From positions 1 to 43,655 of the forward strand of contig NZ_JZRB01000043.1 of assembly GCF_000964085.1 (NCBI RefSeq): a stretch of 43,655 nt of DNA. Reading direction: 5' to 3'. Of this stretch, positions 24,952 through 34,483 are shown piece by piece. How positions within the stretch are numbered: position 1 is the first letter of the stretch; the number at the start of each line of letters is the position of its first letter. This stretch comes from Luteibacter yeojuensis (lineage in GTDB: Bacteria; Pseudomonadota; Gammaproteobacteria; Xanthomonadales; Rhodanobacteraceae). The notes under the pieces were generated by a model. That model worked only from the letters and a program-made list of their open reading frames with translations, was not told where the DNA came from and ran no database searches. The position numbers were made by a program, and so were the translations under genes.

Positions 24952-27708
24952 TTAACCGCCCAGTTTCGCGGCCGTATCGCGCATGGCCTCAGCCTGCCGC
25001 GTCCAGTCAGCAATACGCTGGCGCTCCTGCGCCACCACTTCCGCCGGGGCATTGGCCACGAAGTTGGCGTTGCCGAGCTTGGCTTCGCACTTCCTGATCT
25101 CGCCTTCCACGCGGGCAATTTCCTTGGCGAGGCGGGCCTTCTCCGCACCAACGTCGATGAGGCCGGCCAGCGGGATCAGCGCGCGCATGCCGCCGACGAC
25201 GGCCACCGCGGCGGCGGGCTCGTCACCCTCGACCCACGTGGGCGAGTCGACGCGGCCCAGGAACGCCAGCTGCGCGGCGAACTTGGCCGAGCGGGCCCGA
25301 TCGGCCGCGTCGCCATCGGCGAACAGCAGCGGGATGACCTTGCCCGGCGCGATGTTCATCTCGGCGCGGATGCGGCGCACGCCGGTGAGCACACCCTTCA
25401 CCCATTCGATCTCCGCGGTGGCGGTGGCATCGCCCGCGATGTCGTCCGCCTCCGGGTAGGGGCGCAGCATGATCGTCGCGCCCTCGATGCCCAGCACCGG
25501 GCGCACGTTCTGCCAGATTTCTTCGGTGACGAAGGGGATGAGCGGGTGCAGCGCGCGCAGCAGCGTCTCCAGCACATGCACCAGCGTGTAGCGCGTGGAG
25601 GCGATGGCCGTTTCATCCGTGCCGTTGAGCGCGGGCTTCGACAGCTCGAGGAACCAGTCGCAGAACTCGTTCCACGTGAACTCGTAAAGCGCCTGGGCCG
25701 CCAGGTCGAAGCGGTACACCGCCAGTTGTTCCTTCACCGTGGCCAGCGTGTCGCGCAGGCGGGTGAGGATCCAGCGCTCGGCTTCGGTCGACGGCGCCAC
25801 CGGGTGCACCGGGCCCTCGCCCAGGTTCATGAGGACGAAGCGCGAGGCGTTCCACAGCTTGTTGACGAATGCCTTGTAGCCGGCGGCGCGCTCGAGGTCG
25901 AACTTGATGTCGCGGCCGTGCGTGGCCAGCGAGGCGAAGGTGAAGCGCAGGGCGTCGGCACCGAAGGACGGGATGCCCTCGGGGAATTCCTTGCGCGTGG
26001 CCTTGTCGATCTTCTCGGCCATCTTCGGCTGCATGAGCCCCTGCGTGCGCTTGGCCAGCAGCTCGTCGAGCGTGATGCCGTCGATGATGTCGAGCGGGTC
26101 GAGCACGTTGCCCTTCGACTTCGACATCTTCTGCCCATCCTTGTCGCGGATGAGGCCGGTGAAATACACATCCTTGAACGGCACCTCGCCCGTGAAGTGG
26201 TCGGTCATCATGATCATCCGGGCCACCCAGAAGAAGATGATGTCGAAGCCGGTGACGAGGACGTTGGTCGGCAGGTAGCGGTCGAAGCCGCGCTCGGCCT
26301 GCGCCCGTGGATCGGGCCAGCCCAGCGTGCTGTGGCTCCACAGCGCCGACGAGAACCAGGTTTCGAGCACGTCGGCGTCGCGGCGCAGGGCGCCTGTGTA
26401 GCCTTGCTCGGCGGCCAGCTTCGCGGCTTCCGCTTCGTCGTGCGCGACGATGATGTTGCCGTCGTCGGTGTACCACGCCGGGATCTGGTGGCCCCACGTG
26501 AGCTGGCGGCTGATGCACCAGTCCTGGATGTTGGTCATCCAGTGGCGGTAGGTGTTGATCCAGTTTTCCGGCACCAGGCGCACCTTGCCTTCCTCGACGA
26601 TCGCGAGGCCGCGCGCGGCGAGCGTGTCCATCTTCACGAACCACTGCCACGTGAGGTACGGCTCGATGACCTGGCCGGTACGGTCGCCGCGCGGCACCTG
26701 CAGCTTGTGCTTCTTCGTCTCGACGAGCAGTTCCTGCGCCTCGAGGTCGGCGAGCACGGCCTTGCGCGCGACGTAGCGGTCCATGCCGCGGTATTTCGCC
26801 GGCGCCGCGTCGTTGATGGCCGCGTCGTCGGTGAGGATGTTGATCATCGGCAGGTTGTGGCGCTGGCCGATGGCGTAGTCGTTGAAGTCATGCGCCGGGG
26901 TGATCTTCACGCAGCCGGTGCCGAAATCCTTCTCGACGTACTCGTCCGCGATGATGGGGATCTGGCGGTCGGACAGGGGCAGGGCGAGCATGCGGCCGAT
27001 GAGGTGCGCATAGCGTTCGTCCTCCGGGTGCACGGCGACGGCGACGTCGCCCAGCATGGTCTCGGGGCGCGTGGTGGCCACGACCAGCTCGCCCGAGCCG
27101 TCGGCCAGCGGGTAGCGGATGGACCACAGCGAGCCGTCCTCCTCCTCGCTCACCACCTCGAGGTCGGAGACAGCCGTCTTCAGCACCGGATCCCAGTTCA
27201 CCAGCTTCTGGCCGCGGTAGATGAGGCCCTCCTGGTGCAGGCGGACGAAGGTTTCGACCACGGCCTGCGAGGGGCCCGGGTCCATGGTGAAGACCTCGCG
27301 GCTCCAGTCGCCCGACACGCCCATGCGGCGCATCTGCCGGCCGATGGTGCCACCGGACTGCTTCTTCCATTCCCACACGCGCTCGATGAAGGCGTCGCGG
27401 GTGAAATCGGCGCGCTGCTTGCCCTCGGCGTTGAGCTGGCGGGTGACGACCATCTCGGTGGCGATGCCCGCGTGGTCGGTGCCCAGCTGCCACAGCGTGT
27501 CGAAGCCGCGCATGCGGTGGTAGCGCACCAGCGTATCCATGATGGTGTGCTGGAACGCATGGCCCATGTGCAGCGTGCCCGTGACGTTGGGCGGCGGCAG
27601 CATGATCGTATAGGGCGTGCCCTTGCCGGACGGCTTGAAGTAGCCGTTGGCTTCCCACTCGGCGTACCACTTCGATTCGATCAGGCTGGGCTCGAAACTC
27701 TTGTCCAT
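24952..27708 (-). CDS. valS: Valyl-tRNA synthetase
   Basis: 918 aa class I aminoacyl-tRNA synthetase. The ATP-binding HIGH variant is HMGH (47-50) after [21 protein letters not shown] is the second signature. The valine-specific editing domain lies between them ([11 protein letters not shown]), and the anticodon-binding domain and C-terminal coiled coil ([21 protein letters not shown]) are both present. The start at 27708 ([15 protein letters not shown]) is the family N-terminus; the open frame upstream overlaps the divergent helicase gene. Orientation is opposite to holC, unlike the collinear pepA-holC-valS order of E. coli. Confidence 0.97.
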   Translation of the reverse strand: MDKSFEPSLIESKWYAEWEANGYFKPSGKGTPYTIMLPPPNVTGTLHMGHAFQHTIMDTLVRYHRMRGFDTLWQLGTDHAGIATEMVVTRQLNAEGKQRADFTRDAFIERVWEWKKQSGGTIGRQMRRMGVSGDWSREVFTMDPGPSQAVVETFVRLHQEGLIYRGQKLVNWDPVLKTAVSDLEVVSEEEDGSLWSIRYPLADGSGELVVATTRPETMLGDVAVAVHPEDERYAHLIGRMLALPLSDRQIPIIADEYVEKDFGTGCVKITPAHDFNDYAIGQRHNLPMINILTDDAAINDAAPAKYRGMDRYVARKAVLADLEAQELLVETKKHKLQVPRGDRTGQVIEPYLTWQWFVKMDTLAARGLAIVEEGKVRLVPENWINTYRHWMTNIQDWCISRQLTWGHQIPAWYTDDGNIIVAHDEAEAAKLAAEQGYTGALRRDADVLETWFSSALWSHSTLGWPDPRAQAERGFDRYLPTNVLVTGFDIIFFWVARMIMMTDHFTGEVPFKDVYFTGLIRDKDGQKMSKSKGNVLDPLDIIDGITLDELLAKRTQGLMQPKMAEKIDKATRKEFPEGIPSFGADALRFTFASLATHGRDIKFDLERAAGYKAFVNKLWNASRFVLMNLGEGPVHPVAPSTEAERWILTRLRDTLATVKEQLAVYRFDLAAQALYEFTWNEFCDWFLELSKPALNGTDETAIASTRYTLVHVLETLLRALHPLIPFVTEEIWQNVRPVLGIEGATIMLRPYPEADDIAGDATATAEIEWVKGVLTGVRRIRAEMNIAPGKVIPLLFADGDAADRARSAKFAAQLAFLGRVDSPTWVEGDEPAAAVAVVGGMRALIPLAGLIDVGAEKARLAKEIARVEGEIRKCEAKLGNANFVANAPAEVVAQERQRIADWTRQAEAMRDTAAKLGG

Positions 27709-27787
27709 GCGTTGGTTCCCGGCGCGCGCCCTGCAGGTGCGCGTATTGGCAGGCGAAAAGAGGTCTATTGTAGGCGATACTGGCCGG

Positions 27788-29695
27788 ATGACTGAACACG
27801 AAGTGGCCGCGATCCTCGGCGCGGAGGGCCCGTTCGCCCGCGAAGTACCGGGTTTCGCGCCCCGCGAGGCCCAGCAGCGCATGGCCTCGGCCGTGGCCCG
27901 TGCCATCGACGACCGCGACGTGCTCATCGCCGAGGCCGGCACGGGCACCGGCAAGACCTTCGCCTACCTCGTCCCGGCACTGGAGTCCGGGCGCAAGGTC
28001 ATCGTGTCCACGGGCACCAAGGCCCTGCAGGACCAGCTCTTCTTCCGCGACCTGCCGCGCGTGCACCACGTGCTGGGCAGCCGGGCCAGGGTCAGCCTGC
28101 TGAAGGGCCGCGCCAACTACCTGTGCCTCTACCGGCTCGACCAGGCCGTGCGCGAGGGCAACCCCGACCGCCACCTGGCCACGCAACTCTCGGCCATCCG
28201 CGCATGGTCGGCCCGCACCCGCCGTGGCGATCGCATGGAAATGGCTGATATCCCTGAGGATTCACCTGTTTGGCCGCGGGTTACCTCCACGCCGGAGAAC
28301 TGCCTCGGCAGCGAGTGCCGGTTCTTCGAGGACTGCCACGTGGTGAAGGCCCGCCGCGAGGCCATGGAATCCGACGTGGTGGTGGTGAACCACCACCTGC
28401 TGCTGGCCGACCTGGCCCTGAAGCAGGAGGGCTTCGGCGAGATCCTGCCGGGGGCCGACGCGTTCATCCTCGACGAGGCCCACCAGATCCCCGAGCTGGC
28501 CGGCCAGTTCTTCTCGCAGAGTGTCGGCTCGCGCCAGCTCACCGACCTGGGCCAGGATGCCCTGGTCGAGGCCCAGGGCGTCACGGGCGCCACCAGCCAG
28601 CTGCTCGAGCCCGTGGAGGCCGTGCAGGACCTGGTGAAGCGCCTGCGCCTTGCCATGGAGCCCCTGCCGCCGCGCGGCGCGTTCAGCGCGCTGGAGCGCG
28701 ACCCCACGGCGCACGAGCTGCTCGCCGAGCTGCGCGACGTGGTGGCGGCCATGGCCGATCTGCTCGCCGGCCTGGGCGAGCGTTCGCGGGGCCTGGCCAA
28801 CGTGCACGAGCGCGCGCAGATGCTCAGCCTGCGCCTCGACCGCATCGCCGAGGAGCACTCGGCCGCCGACGTGCGCTGGTACGAGGCGTGGCCGCGCGGC
28901 TTCGCGCTACACGCGACGCCGCTCGACCTTGCGTCGCCGCTGCGGGCCATGCGCATGGCCACCGACGCCGCGTGGATCCACACCTCGGCCACGCTTTCCA
29001 TCGCCGGCGATTTCCAGCATTTCGCCCGCCAGCTGGGCCTCGAGCATCCGCAGACGCTGCACGTCGAAAGCCCCTTCGATTACAGCCGCCAGGCGCTCGC
29101 GTACCTGCCGAAGGACCTGCCCGACCCGTCCGCGCGCGACCACACCGACAAGGTCATCGAGGCGATCCGCCCGGTGCTCGATGCATCGGACGGCCGCGCG
29201 TTCCTGTTGTTCACCTCGCACCGTGCGCTGCGCCGTGCCGCCGAGCTGCTCGAGGGCCGCGTGCCCTGGCCGCTGTTCGTGCAGGGCACGGCGCCGCGCC
29301 ACCGCCTGCTCGAGGAGTTCCGCCTGAGCGGCCGCGGCGTGCTGCTTGGCGCCGCCAGCTTCTGGGAGGGCGTGGACGTGGCCGGCGACGCGTTGAGCGT
29401 GGTCGTCATCGACAAGCTGCCGTTCGCCATGCCTGACGACCCCGTGCTGCAGGCGCGGCTCGAGGCGCTCGAGGAAGCCGGCATCAACCCGTTCATGGGC
29501 TGGCAGGTGCCCACCGCCGTCATCGCGCTGAAGCAGGGGGCTGGCCGGCTCATCCGCGACGTGCACGACCGCGGCGTGCTGGTGCTGTGCGACCCCCGCC
29601 TCACGACGAAGGGCTACGGCCGCCTGTTCCTCGCCAGCCTGCCACCCATGCCCCGCACCCGCGAACTCAGCGACGTCGCCGCATTCTTCCTGTAG
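27788..29695 (+). CDS. yoaA: ATP-dependent Fe-S DNA helicase, YoaA/DinG family
   Basis: 635 aa XPD-like superfamily 2 helicase, expected to unwind damaged or forked DNA 5'-3'. Walker A is in [10 protein letters not shown] (about 48-57). Four cysteines C113, C172, C177 and C183 are spaced for the [4Fe-4S] cluster; the Walker B box is DEAH (229-232). The C-terminal motifs [13 protein letters not shown] and QGAGRLIRD are clear. The start at 27788 is the first ATG that removes overlap with valS. The length and the lack of an exonuclease domain fit YoaA better than Gram-positive DinG. The chi subunit gene (holC), its partner in E. coli, lies just beyond valS. Confidence 0.92.
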   Translation: MTEHEVAAILGAEGPFAREVPGFAPREAQQRMASAVARAIDDRDVLIAEAGTGTGKTFAYLVPALESGRKVIVSTGTKALQDQLFFRDLPRVHHVLGSRARVSLLKGRANYLCLYRLDQAVREGNPDRHLATQLSAIRAWSARTRRGDRMEMADIPEDSPVWPRVTSTPENCLGSECRFFEDCHVVKARREAMESDVVVVNHHLLLADLALKQEGFGEILPGADAFILDEAHQIPELAGQFFSQSVGSRQLTDLGQDALVEAQGVTGATSQLLEPVEAVQDLVKRLRLAMEPLPPRGAFSALERDPTAHELLAELRDVVAAMADLLAGLGERSRGLANVHERAQMLSLRLDRIAEEHSAADVRWYEAWPRGFALHATPLDLASPLRAMRMATDAAWIHTSATLSIAGDFQHFARQLGLEHPQTLHVESPFDYSRQALAYLPKDLPDPSARDHTDKVIEAIRPVLDASDGRAFLLFTSHRALRRAAELLEGRVPWPLFVQGTAPRHRLLEEFRLSGRGVLLGAASFWEGVDVAGDALSVVVIDKLPFAMPDDPVLQARLEALEEAGINPFMGWQVPTAVIALKQGAGRLIRDVHDRGVLVLCDPRLTTKGYGRLFLASLPPMPRTRELSDVAAFFL

Positions 29696-29786
29696 GAGCG
29701 CACCCCGTGCGCGACGCTGTTCGTGTTAGCGCCACAGGCCCTGGTGCTCTTCGCCAAAAGCTGTCGCCCACGGAGTGGGCTCCTAC
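29692..29786. repeat. Inverted REP-like pair after the helicase gene
   Basis: A unit starting GTAGGAGCGCACCCCGTGCG (29692-29715) overlaps the helicase stop codon and faces a reverse unit ending CCACGGAGTGGGCTCCTAC (to 29786). About 45 nt lie between them. Confidence 0.7.
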
Positions 29787-29883
29787 GAGGCACACCTTTG
29801 CCCTGAAATGCCCTGGACCGCGCCCGCCCAGCGCCCCGCGCGGCGCCACGATCCCACCTCAACCATGAGGAAGGGGATATCGA

Positions 29884-31221
29884 ATGTTCCGCTGGATGCA
29901 ATCCATCACCGCCAAGGTGCTCGGCATCGGCGTGCTTGCGCTGCTGATGATGATTCCGCTCAACCAGGCCAACGGCATCGTGCGCGAGCGCGAGGCGATG
30001 CGCCAGGCGGCCGTCGAACGCGTCGCCGCCGGCTGGGGCGGCCCGCAGACGCTGGGCGGCTTCGTCCTCGCCGCACCCGTGCGCACCGAGGTGCGCGACG
30101 TGCAAGGCCATGTCGCCAGCGTGCGGGACAGCACGCACATCGTGCTTGCCGACGAGCTCACCACCACGGCCGGGCTTGCCGTGCAGGAGCGCACCAGCGG
30201 CATGTACGCGGTGCCGGTCTACACGGGTGAAGTCACTGTCCGCGGGCGCTTCCTTCCCGAGGATATCGCCCATGCGGCCGCGGGCAGCGATGGCGTGTTC
30301 GACCTGGCCAGGGCCGAGCTGCGCCTGCTCGTCGCCGATGTGCATGGCCTGCAAAGCATCACGGCCGCCACCGTCGACGGCCGGCCCGTGCGCCTCGCCG
30401 CGTCCGCCGACAAGATGGGCCCTTACAGCGTGCTCGCCGCGCCGCTGCCCATCGACCCGGCGCGCACCACGCCGATCGACGTCACGCTGACGCTGCGCAT
30501 CGCCGGCACCGAGGCGTTCTCGACCCTGCCGCTCGCCCGCGCCACCACGGTGCACCTGCGCTCGGCATGGCCCGATCCCAGCTTCATCGGCGCGTTGCTG
30601 CCCGGCCAGCCGGGCGTCACCGCCAAAGGCTTCGATACGACCTGGCAGGTCATGGACCTCAATCGCTCATACGGCCAGCACTGGGACACCGCCACCACCG
30701 ACGTGAACAGCCGGCTCGAGGCATCGTCGTTCGGCGTGCGGATGGTGAAGCCCGGCAGCGTGTACCAGCAGAACGATCGCGCCGGCAAATACGGCCTGCT
30801 GTTCATCGCGCTCACCTTCGTCGCGTTCTTCCTTTTCGAGGTGCTGAAGGGCCTGCGCCTGCACCCCGTGCAATACCTGCTGGTGGGCGCCGCCATGGCG
30901 AGCTTCTACCTCCTGTTGCTGGCACTGTCCGAGCAGATCGGCTTCGGCGGGGCCTACCTCGCGGCGGCCGCCACGGTGGTGTCCATCGTGGGTGGTTATG
31001 CTTCGGCGGTGCTCCGTGCCCGCACCGCCGGCCTGGTGCTGGGCGGCGTCCTGGCGCTGGTTTACGCCATACTGTATGGCCTGATCGGCGCCGAACAGTA
31101 CGCGCTGCTCATCGGCTCGGTGGTCCTGGTGGTGGTCATCGCGCTGCTCATGTTCCTCACCCGCCGCATCGACTGGTATGCCTACGGCACGCCGGCCACC
31201 CGCCAGACGGATACGCCATGA
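29884..31221 (+). CDS. creD: Cell-envelope integrity / inner-membrane protein CreD
   Basis: 445 aa CreD (CET) family protein. One N-terminal helix (KVLGIGVLALLMMIPLNQANG) is followed by the family segment REREAMRQAAVERVAAGWGG, a large periplasmic domain (VPVYTGEVTVRGRF) and several C-terminal helices (YGLLFIALTFVAFFLFE, QYLLVGAAMASFYLLLLALSEQ, and others). AGGAAGGGG precedes the ATG. In other bacteria creD responds to CreBC and affects envelope stress; no creBC is present here. Its stop overlaps the tsaB start. Confidence 0.94.
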   Translation: MFRWMQSITAKVLGIGVLALLMMIPLNQANGIVREREAMRQAAVERVAAGWGGPQTLGGFVLAAPVRTEVRDVQGHVASVRDSTHIVLADELTTTAGLAVQERTSGMYAVPVYTGEVTVRGRFLPEDIAHAAAGSDGVFDLARAELRLLVADVHGLQSITAATVDGRPVRLAASADKMGPYSVLAAPLPIDPARTTPIDVTLTLRIAGTEAFSTLPLARATTVHLRSAWPDPSFIGALLPGQPGVTAKGFDTTWQVMDLNRSYGQHWDTATTDVNSRLEASSFGVRMVKPGSVYQQNDRAGKYGLLFIALTFVAFFLFEVLKGLRLHPVQYLLVGAAMASFYLLLLALSEQIGFGGAYLAAAATVVSIVGGYASAVLRARTAGLVLGGVLALVYAILYGLIGAEQYALLIGSVVLVVVIALLMFLTRRIDWYAYGTPATRQTDTP

Positions 31222-31907
31222 ACTTCCTTGCCATCGAAACCTCCACCGAAGCCTGCTCCGTCGCCCTCGTGCATGGCGACGAGGTGATCGAACGCAGCGA
31301 GGTCGCCCCGCGCCGCCATGCGGAGCTGGTGCTGCCGATGGCTGACTCGCTGCTGGCCGAAGCGGGCCTCTCCCGCGAGGCGCTCCACGGCATCGCCGTG
31401 GGGCGCGGCCCCGGCGCCTTCACCGGCGTCCGCCTGGGCGTATCGCTGGCCCAGGGCATGGCGATGGCGCTCGACGTGCCCGTGGTCACCGTCTCGTCGC
31501 TGGAGGCGCTGGCGCTGGAAGCGCCGGAAGACGACGCGGCCATCCTGTCGGTGATCGACGCGCGCATGGGCGAGATCTACGTCGCGGCGTGGCGCCGCGA
31601 GGACGACGGCAGCGTGAGCCTGCTCGATCGCGAACGCGTGGATACGGCGGCGGCGTTGCTGTTGCCGGAGGCGCCGGCGTGGCATGTGGTGGGCACGGGC
31701 TGGGCCACGTACGAGGCGGTGTTGCGTGAGCGTATCCCGGCACCGATCCGTTCGGCGGAGGGTGCGCGTTTCCCGCAGGCGCGGCATGTGGCGGAGGTGG
31801 CGGCAAGGCAGTTCCGCGCGGGCCGCGCGGTGGCACCGGAGCTGGCGCTGCCGGTCTACCTGCGCGACAAGGTGGCCCTCACGCTGGTGGAACAAGGCAA
31901 GGCCTGA
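31218..31907 (+). CDS. tsaB: tRNA threonylcarbamoyladenosine biosynthesis protein TsaB
   Basis: 229 aa ASKHA-fold protein that, with TsaD and TsaE, makes the universal t6A37 modification on ANN-decoding tRNAs. N-terminal signature NFLAIETSTEACSVAL, then VGRGPGAFTGVRLGVSLAQGMA. The C-terminal half has SVIDARMGEIYVA and LPVYLRDKVA. The start ATG (31218) overlaps the creD stop (ATGA). Coupling to creD rather than to a dehydrogenase or rimI is a local arrangement. Confidence 0.95.
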   Translation: MNFLAIETSTEACSVALVHGDEVIERSEVAPRRHAELVLPMADSLLAEAGLSREALHGIAVGRGPGAFTGVRLGVSLAQGMAMALDVPVVTVSSLEALALEAPEDDAAILSVIDARMGEIYVAAWRREDDGSVSLLDRERVDTAAALLLPEAPAWHVVGTGWATYEAVLRERIPAPIRSAEGARFPQARHVAEVAARQFRAGRAVAPELALPVYLRDKVALTLVEQGKA

Positions 31908-31948
31908 CCCCGCCATCCCCCTGGCTTGTGATTGTGGGGGCCACCTGA

Positions 31949-32020
31949 ATAGTGTGAGCCACCTGACTTGTGTGAGCCACCTGACTTGTGTGAGCCAGCT
32001 GACTTGTGGGAGCCAGCTTG
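31949..32020. repeat. 18-bp tandem repeat array (4 units)
   Basis: Four head-to-tail 18-bp units: 31949-31966, 31967-31984, 31985-32002 and 32003-32020, with consensus CTTGTGTGAGCCACCTGA. A degenerate unit lies further left (31925-31948). The last unit merges into a REP-like element (GTGGGAGCCAGCTTGCTGG), so the array looks like local amplification of the REP head. There are no spacers, so this is not CRISPR. Confidence 0.9.
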
Positions 32021-32254
32021 CTGGCGATGCTTTTCTCACCGGTTCATTCGCTGTAGCGAATGCGTGTCTTCAGCGGCGTTCGCCGCCTATGGCGTGTGGG
32101 CTCGAGGCGAAGAGCCCTTGGTGTCCACCCTCGCGTCCAAGGCTGCGGCTGCGCAGCCGTGTCTTCCATTCGCGCACGGGTGTGCGCTCCTACGGGCCTA
32201 CGGCCGCTCTCTTGTGCGGAACTCGCCTCGAGGGTGGACACCAAGGACTCTCCC
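32006..32254 (+). repeat. Compound repeat, left copy bounding the DUF4365 island
   Basis: About 249 nt: a REP-like unit (32006-32029), then GGTTCATTCGCTGTAGCGAA, then a conserved block TGCGTGTCTTCAGCGGCGTT and GGCGAAGAGCCCTT, then a variable middle, ending GGCCTACGGCC and CGGAACTCGCCTCGAG. The reverse complement of 34484-34733 follows the same order with high similarity over the first ~113 nt. The left part shows no convincing gene. Confidence 0.85.
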
Positions 32255-32745
32255 AGGCCCTGAAGTTCCGGCCGGTTAGCAAGGCGCCGTGCCGTTAGTC
32301 GACGATAGTGATGATCCGAATGTTCGGAGCCCACTGGAATTTCTGCATCGCGCCCGGGGGCTATGGTTCGAAAGGACACTTGCCTCCTTGACTCAGAAAG
32401 TTCGTGCTATGACCAGCCGCCCAAATTGGCCTTTTTGCGGGCTGTGTTCTACTCCATTGCATCCATCGTCTGTCGAACACATCGCCTAAGTACATTGTTT
32501 CATCAAGTATTTTTTTGGTGAACTGGAGCAGTGAGTGTTTCGATTGTGGCGTTGTCCCCATTGTCTGATCTGCGCTTCCGATGGGCAGACCGACTTGAGG
32601 TCCGCTTGGTGCGGGAAGCGTTGGAAAGGGATGTCTCAACGCTATGTGGCGCAGCAATGTCGCCGCCGCTATGCTCAGTCACATCACCGCTCCGCTGTCC
32701 ACCGGGACGGGCCAAAGCGGCAGGCGAGAGTCGGAGCGACACAGC
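32255..32745. other. Intergenic segment, AT-richer, no intact gene
   Basis: This roughly 490-bp segment lies between the left compound repeat and the DUF4365 gene. Base composition becomes visibly AT-richer from about 32390, including a T7 run near 32508-32514. It holds only the possible broken zinc-motif frame at 32409-32568. No confident promoter was found. Confidence 0.5.
32409..32568 (+). pseudogene. Possible remnant of an HNH / zinc-motif protein
   Basis: From the ATG at 32409, the frame encodes a 26-residue start with a CGLC pair and SSVEHIA, similar in pattern to the beginning of HNH-type nucleases (CxxC followed by S-x-E-H-I), then hits a stop at 32487-32489. After a one-base shift, another frame continues through NWSSECFDCGVVPIV (a second CxxC) to a stop at 32566-32568. 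Two CxxC pairs in different frames suggest a frameshifted zinc-binding gene. It could also be chance. Confidence 0.25.
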
Positions 32746-33249
32746 ATGGCGGCAATCACGACCCACCCCAACGACGTCAAGGAAAGGCTTTCCGCCGCGT
32801 ATGTTACGGCTGTGGCTGGTGCGGCGGGGTGTCAGGTCTCCAAATTGGAGATCGACAAGCAAAGCATCGACGCAACGCTTAGACCGATCAGTGGTCAACC
32901 CGTCTCGGTCGACCTGCAGGTAAAGGCAACCTCTGCTGACTGTATTTCGAATGGCGTCCTGACTTTCGCTCTACCTATCAAGAACTACGATGACCTGAGG
33001 CAGACGGTTCGAACGGCACCGATTTACCTTGTGGTCCTTGTTCTTGGAAATCAGAATCCGCCATGGGTCTACACCAATCAAAGCTCGCTTCTTGTGCGAC
33101 GCTGTGCGTATTGGTTTGACCTCAGCGGTCAGCCTGAGTCGAGCAACTCGACTTCTGTCACGGTCCATATACCGACTACGCAAATCTTCAGTGCGAGCGC
33201 AGTGGTGAAGATGATGGATGACGCATACGCGAAGTGCAAAAATGACTAG
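32746..33249 (+). CDS. DUF4365-domain protein, predicted PD-(D/E)XK-type nuclease
   Basis: 167 aa. The opening (THPNDVKERLSAAYVTAVAG) and the later NPPWVYTNQ and RRCAYWFDLSG segments match the DUF4365 pattern. Candidate catalytic residues of the restriction-endonuclease fold are E13, D42 (SIDATL), D56 and the Q58-x-K60 pair (VDLQVKAT), the QxK variant of ExK. The start at 32746 has a CGGAG site (32732-32736). Composition differs from the flanks: AT-rich, with codons rare elsewhere in the window. It overlaps or abuts the next gene, so the two are one unit. DUF4365 biochemistry is unproven; a role in DNA defence is inference. Confidence 0.85.
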   Translation: MAAITTHPNDVKERLSAAYVTAVAGAAGCQVSKLEIDKQSIDATLRPISGQPVSVDLQVKATSADCISNGVLTFALPIKNYDDLRQTVRTAPIYLVVLVLGNQNPPWVYTNQSSLLVRRCAYWFDLSGQPESSNSTSVTVHIPTTQIFSASAVVKMMDDAYAKCKND

Positions 33250-34378
33250 GATGGATCAGAACATCTTGGACGTCGTCACGTCTCTGACGTTTGCCGACAT
33301 TAAGGGATGGCTTCAGACGCAAGGTTTCCTGATGGAGGGCGCCTTTGGTCAGTATGCTGCGTTATTTCGGTCCTTCGAGAACGAAGATCGCGCGAGCGAC
33401 GTTGCCCTGGTTGTCCCGGTTAATCGCGATGTAGCCGACTATGGAAGGCGCATGAGCGAGCTCATGAGTGAGCTCGCCAAGCTGCAAGATAGGGAGATTC
33501 AGTCTGTGCTTGCAGATCTATCACTATCTCCTTATGACGTTGTGCGGGTTCGGACGCCGCACGCCGATAGTGCAGGTGCAGTTTCACTCGATGCTGGAAT
33601 TGGTATCTGCGAGAACGCCAAGGCAGTCCTGTCGTCGGCCGCCAATTTTGCTGCGTCGCCGGAGAAGCGTAAGAGCTGGACTGGCCGAAAATATGGCGAC
33701 GCTACTGAGTATTTGAGCCGAGTGAAGTTTGGTCAGACTCAGAAGGGCAGTTTTGTATTGAATCTGCTTTCCCCGTGGGCATTCACACCGAATGCAAATA
33801 GCCTCTTGCCTGACGATGCTCCTTACGGTAGGGCGGTTATGACGTCTCTGGCGGATGCAATGCTTGCCACAAAGGATGCGCTATCCGGTGTGTCGGCAGT
33901 CGAGCGTTTGGTCCAGTCTTACGCTAAGGGGGTAAGCGCAAATTTCTGCCAGGCTCTTTCTGCAATCGCGGAACAAGGTGATGGGGTGGACCTGAGCATT
34001 CAATGGGCCGCACGTCGCCCGCTGCAGACCCGCCCATTTCTCAAGGTCTCGATGGCAGATGCTGCAACGTTGACCGATGCAGCGAGAGAACTGCGCGCGG
34101 CTGAGCCGGAGTCTGATGTCTGCCTGGAGGGAATCTTTACCGGCATTGAGACGGATGTTGATAGCTTCGACGGGAAAGCCACTTTGCTGACCCGCTATGG
34201 GACGTCGACCAGAAAGATTCTGATGGAGTTTAGTAACGAGCAGCGGAACAAGATATATGACGCTGCCAAGAAGAAGCTTTGGGTCCGCGTAACCGGAGAG
34301 CTGAAGGCGGAAAGTCGACGCTATATTCTTCTGAATCCGCGAGATTTTGAGATTGTCCAAACTGACGAGCTTCTCTGA
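33242..34378 (+). CDS. Hypothetical protein, partner of the DUF4365 gene
   Basis: 378 aa (start 33242, overlapping the DUF4365 stop by 8 nt) or 375 aa from ATG 33251, one base after that stop. The family is not recognised. No signal peptide or membrane helix. N-terminal region (FADIKGWLQTQGFLMEGAFG) is followed by a conserved-looking core (SPYDVVRVRTPHADSAGAVS, then KRKSWTGRKYGDATEYLSRV and KGSFVLNLLSPW). The C-terminal ~80 residues (LEGIFTGIETDVDSFDGKA, then KILMEFSNEQRNKIYDAA, WVRVTGELKAESRRYILLNP) have the strand-rich look of an OB-like or nucleic-acid-binding domain; this is by eye only. One line within the gene (33481-33540) is 27 of 60 G+C, against 43 of 60 for 35161-35220 in a neighbouring gene, supporting foreign origin. 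Confidence 0.8.
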   Translation: MTRMDQNILDVVTSLTFADIKGWLQTQGFLMEGAFGQYAALFRSFENEDRASDVALVVPVNRDVADYGRRMSELMSELAKLQDREIQSVLADLSLSPYDVVRVRTPHADSAGAVSLDAGIGICENAKAVLSSAANFAASPEKRKSWTGRKYGDATEYLSRVKFGQTQKGSFVLNLLSPWAFTPNANSLLPDDAPYGRAVMTSLADAMLATKDALSGVSAVERLVQSYAKGVSANFCQALSAIAEQGDGVDLSIQWAARRPLQTRPFLKVSMADAATLTDAARELRAAEPESDVCLEGIFTGIETDVDSFDGKATLLTRYGTSTRKILMEFSNEQRNKIYDAAKKKLWVRVTGELKAESRRYILLNPRDFEIVQTDELL

Positions 34379-34483
34379 TCAGGGACGAACGAACGGACTC
34401 GAACAGTCACGAACCTGGGCGGCATTTGATCACGCCGTGACATAAGAATTTGGCGGTCGCTCTCCCACCGGATTCCTCAGTGC
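34379..34483. other. Short AT-richer tail of the island, no gene
   Basis: About 105 bp after the hypothetical gene's stop codon. It contains short direct repeats of GAACGAACG / GAACAGTCACGAAC but no clear terminator. It runs into the right compound repeat; no gene was found from 34379 to 34756. Confidence 0.5.

Noticed and set aside
24892-27795. 967-codon plus-strand open frame opposite valS
   Set aside because: It is a shadow of valyl-tRNA synthetase and begins in the palindromic REP pair.
31925-32020. Repeats considered as a CRISPR array
   Set aside because: Units are 18 bp and directly adjacent, with no spacers and no cas genes nearby.
32503-32898. Open frames on both strands just before the DUF4365 start
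   Set aside because: None has family motifs or a good ribosome site, and they overlap the DUF4365 gene; only the short zinc-motif frame was kept, at low confidence.
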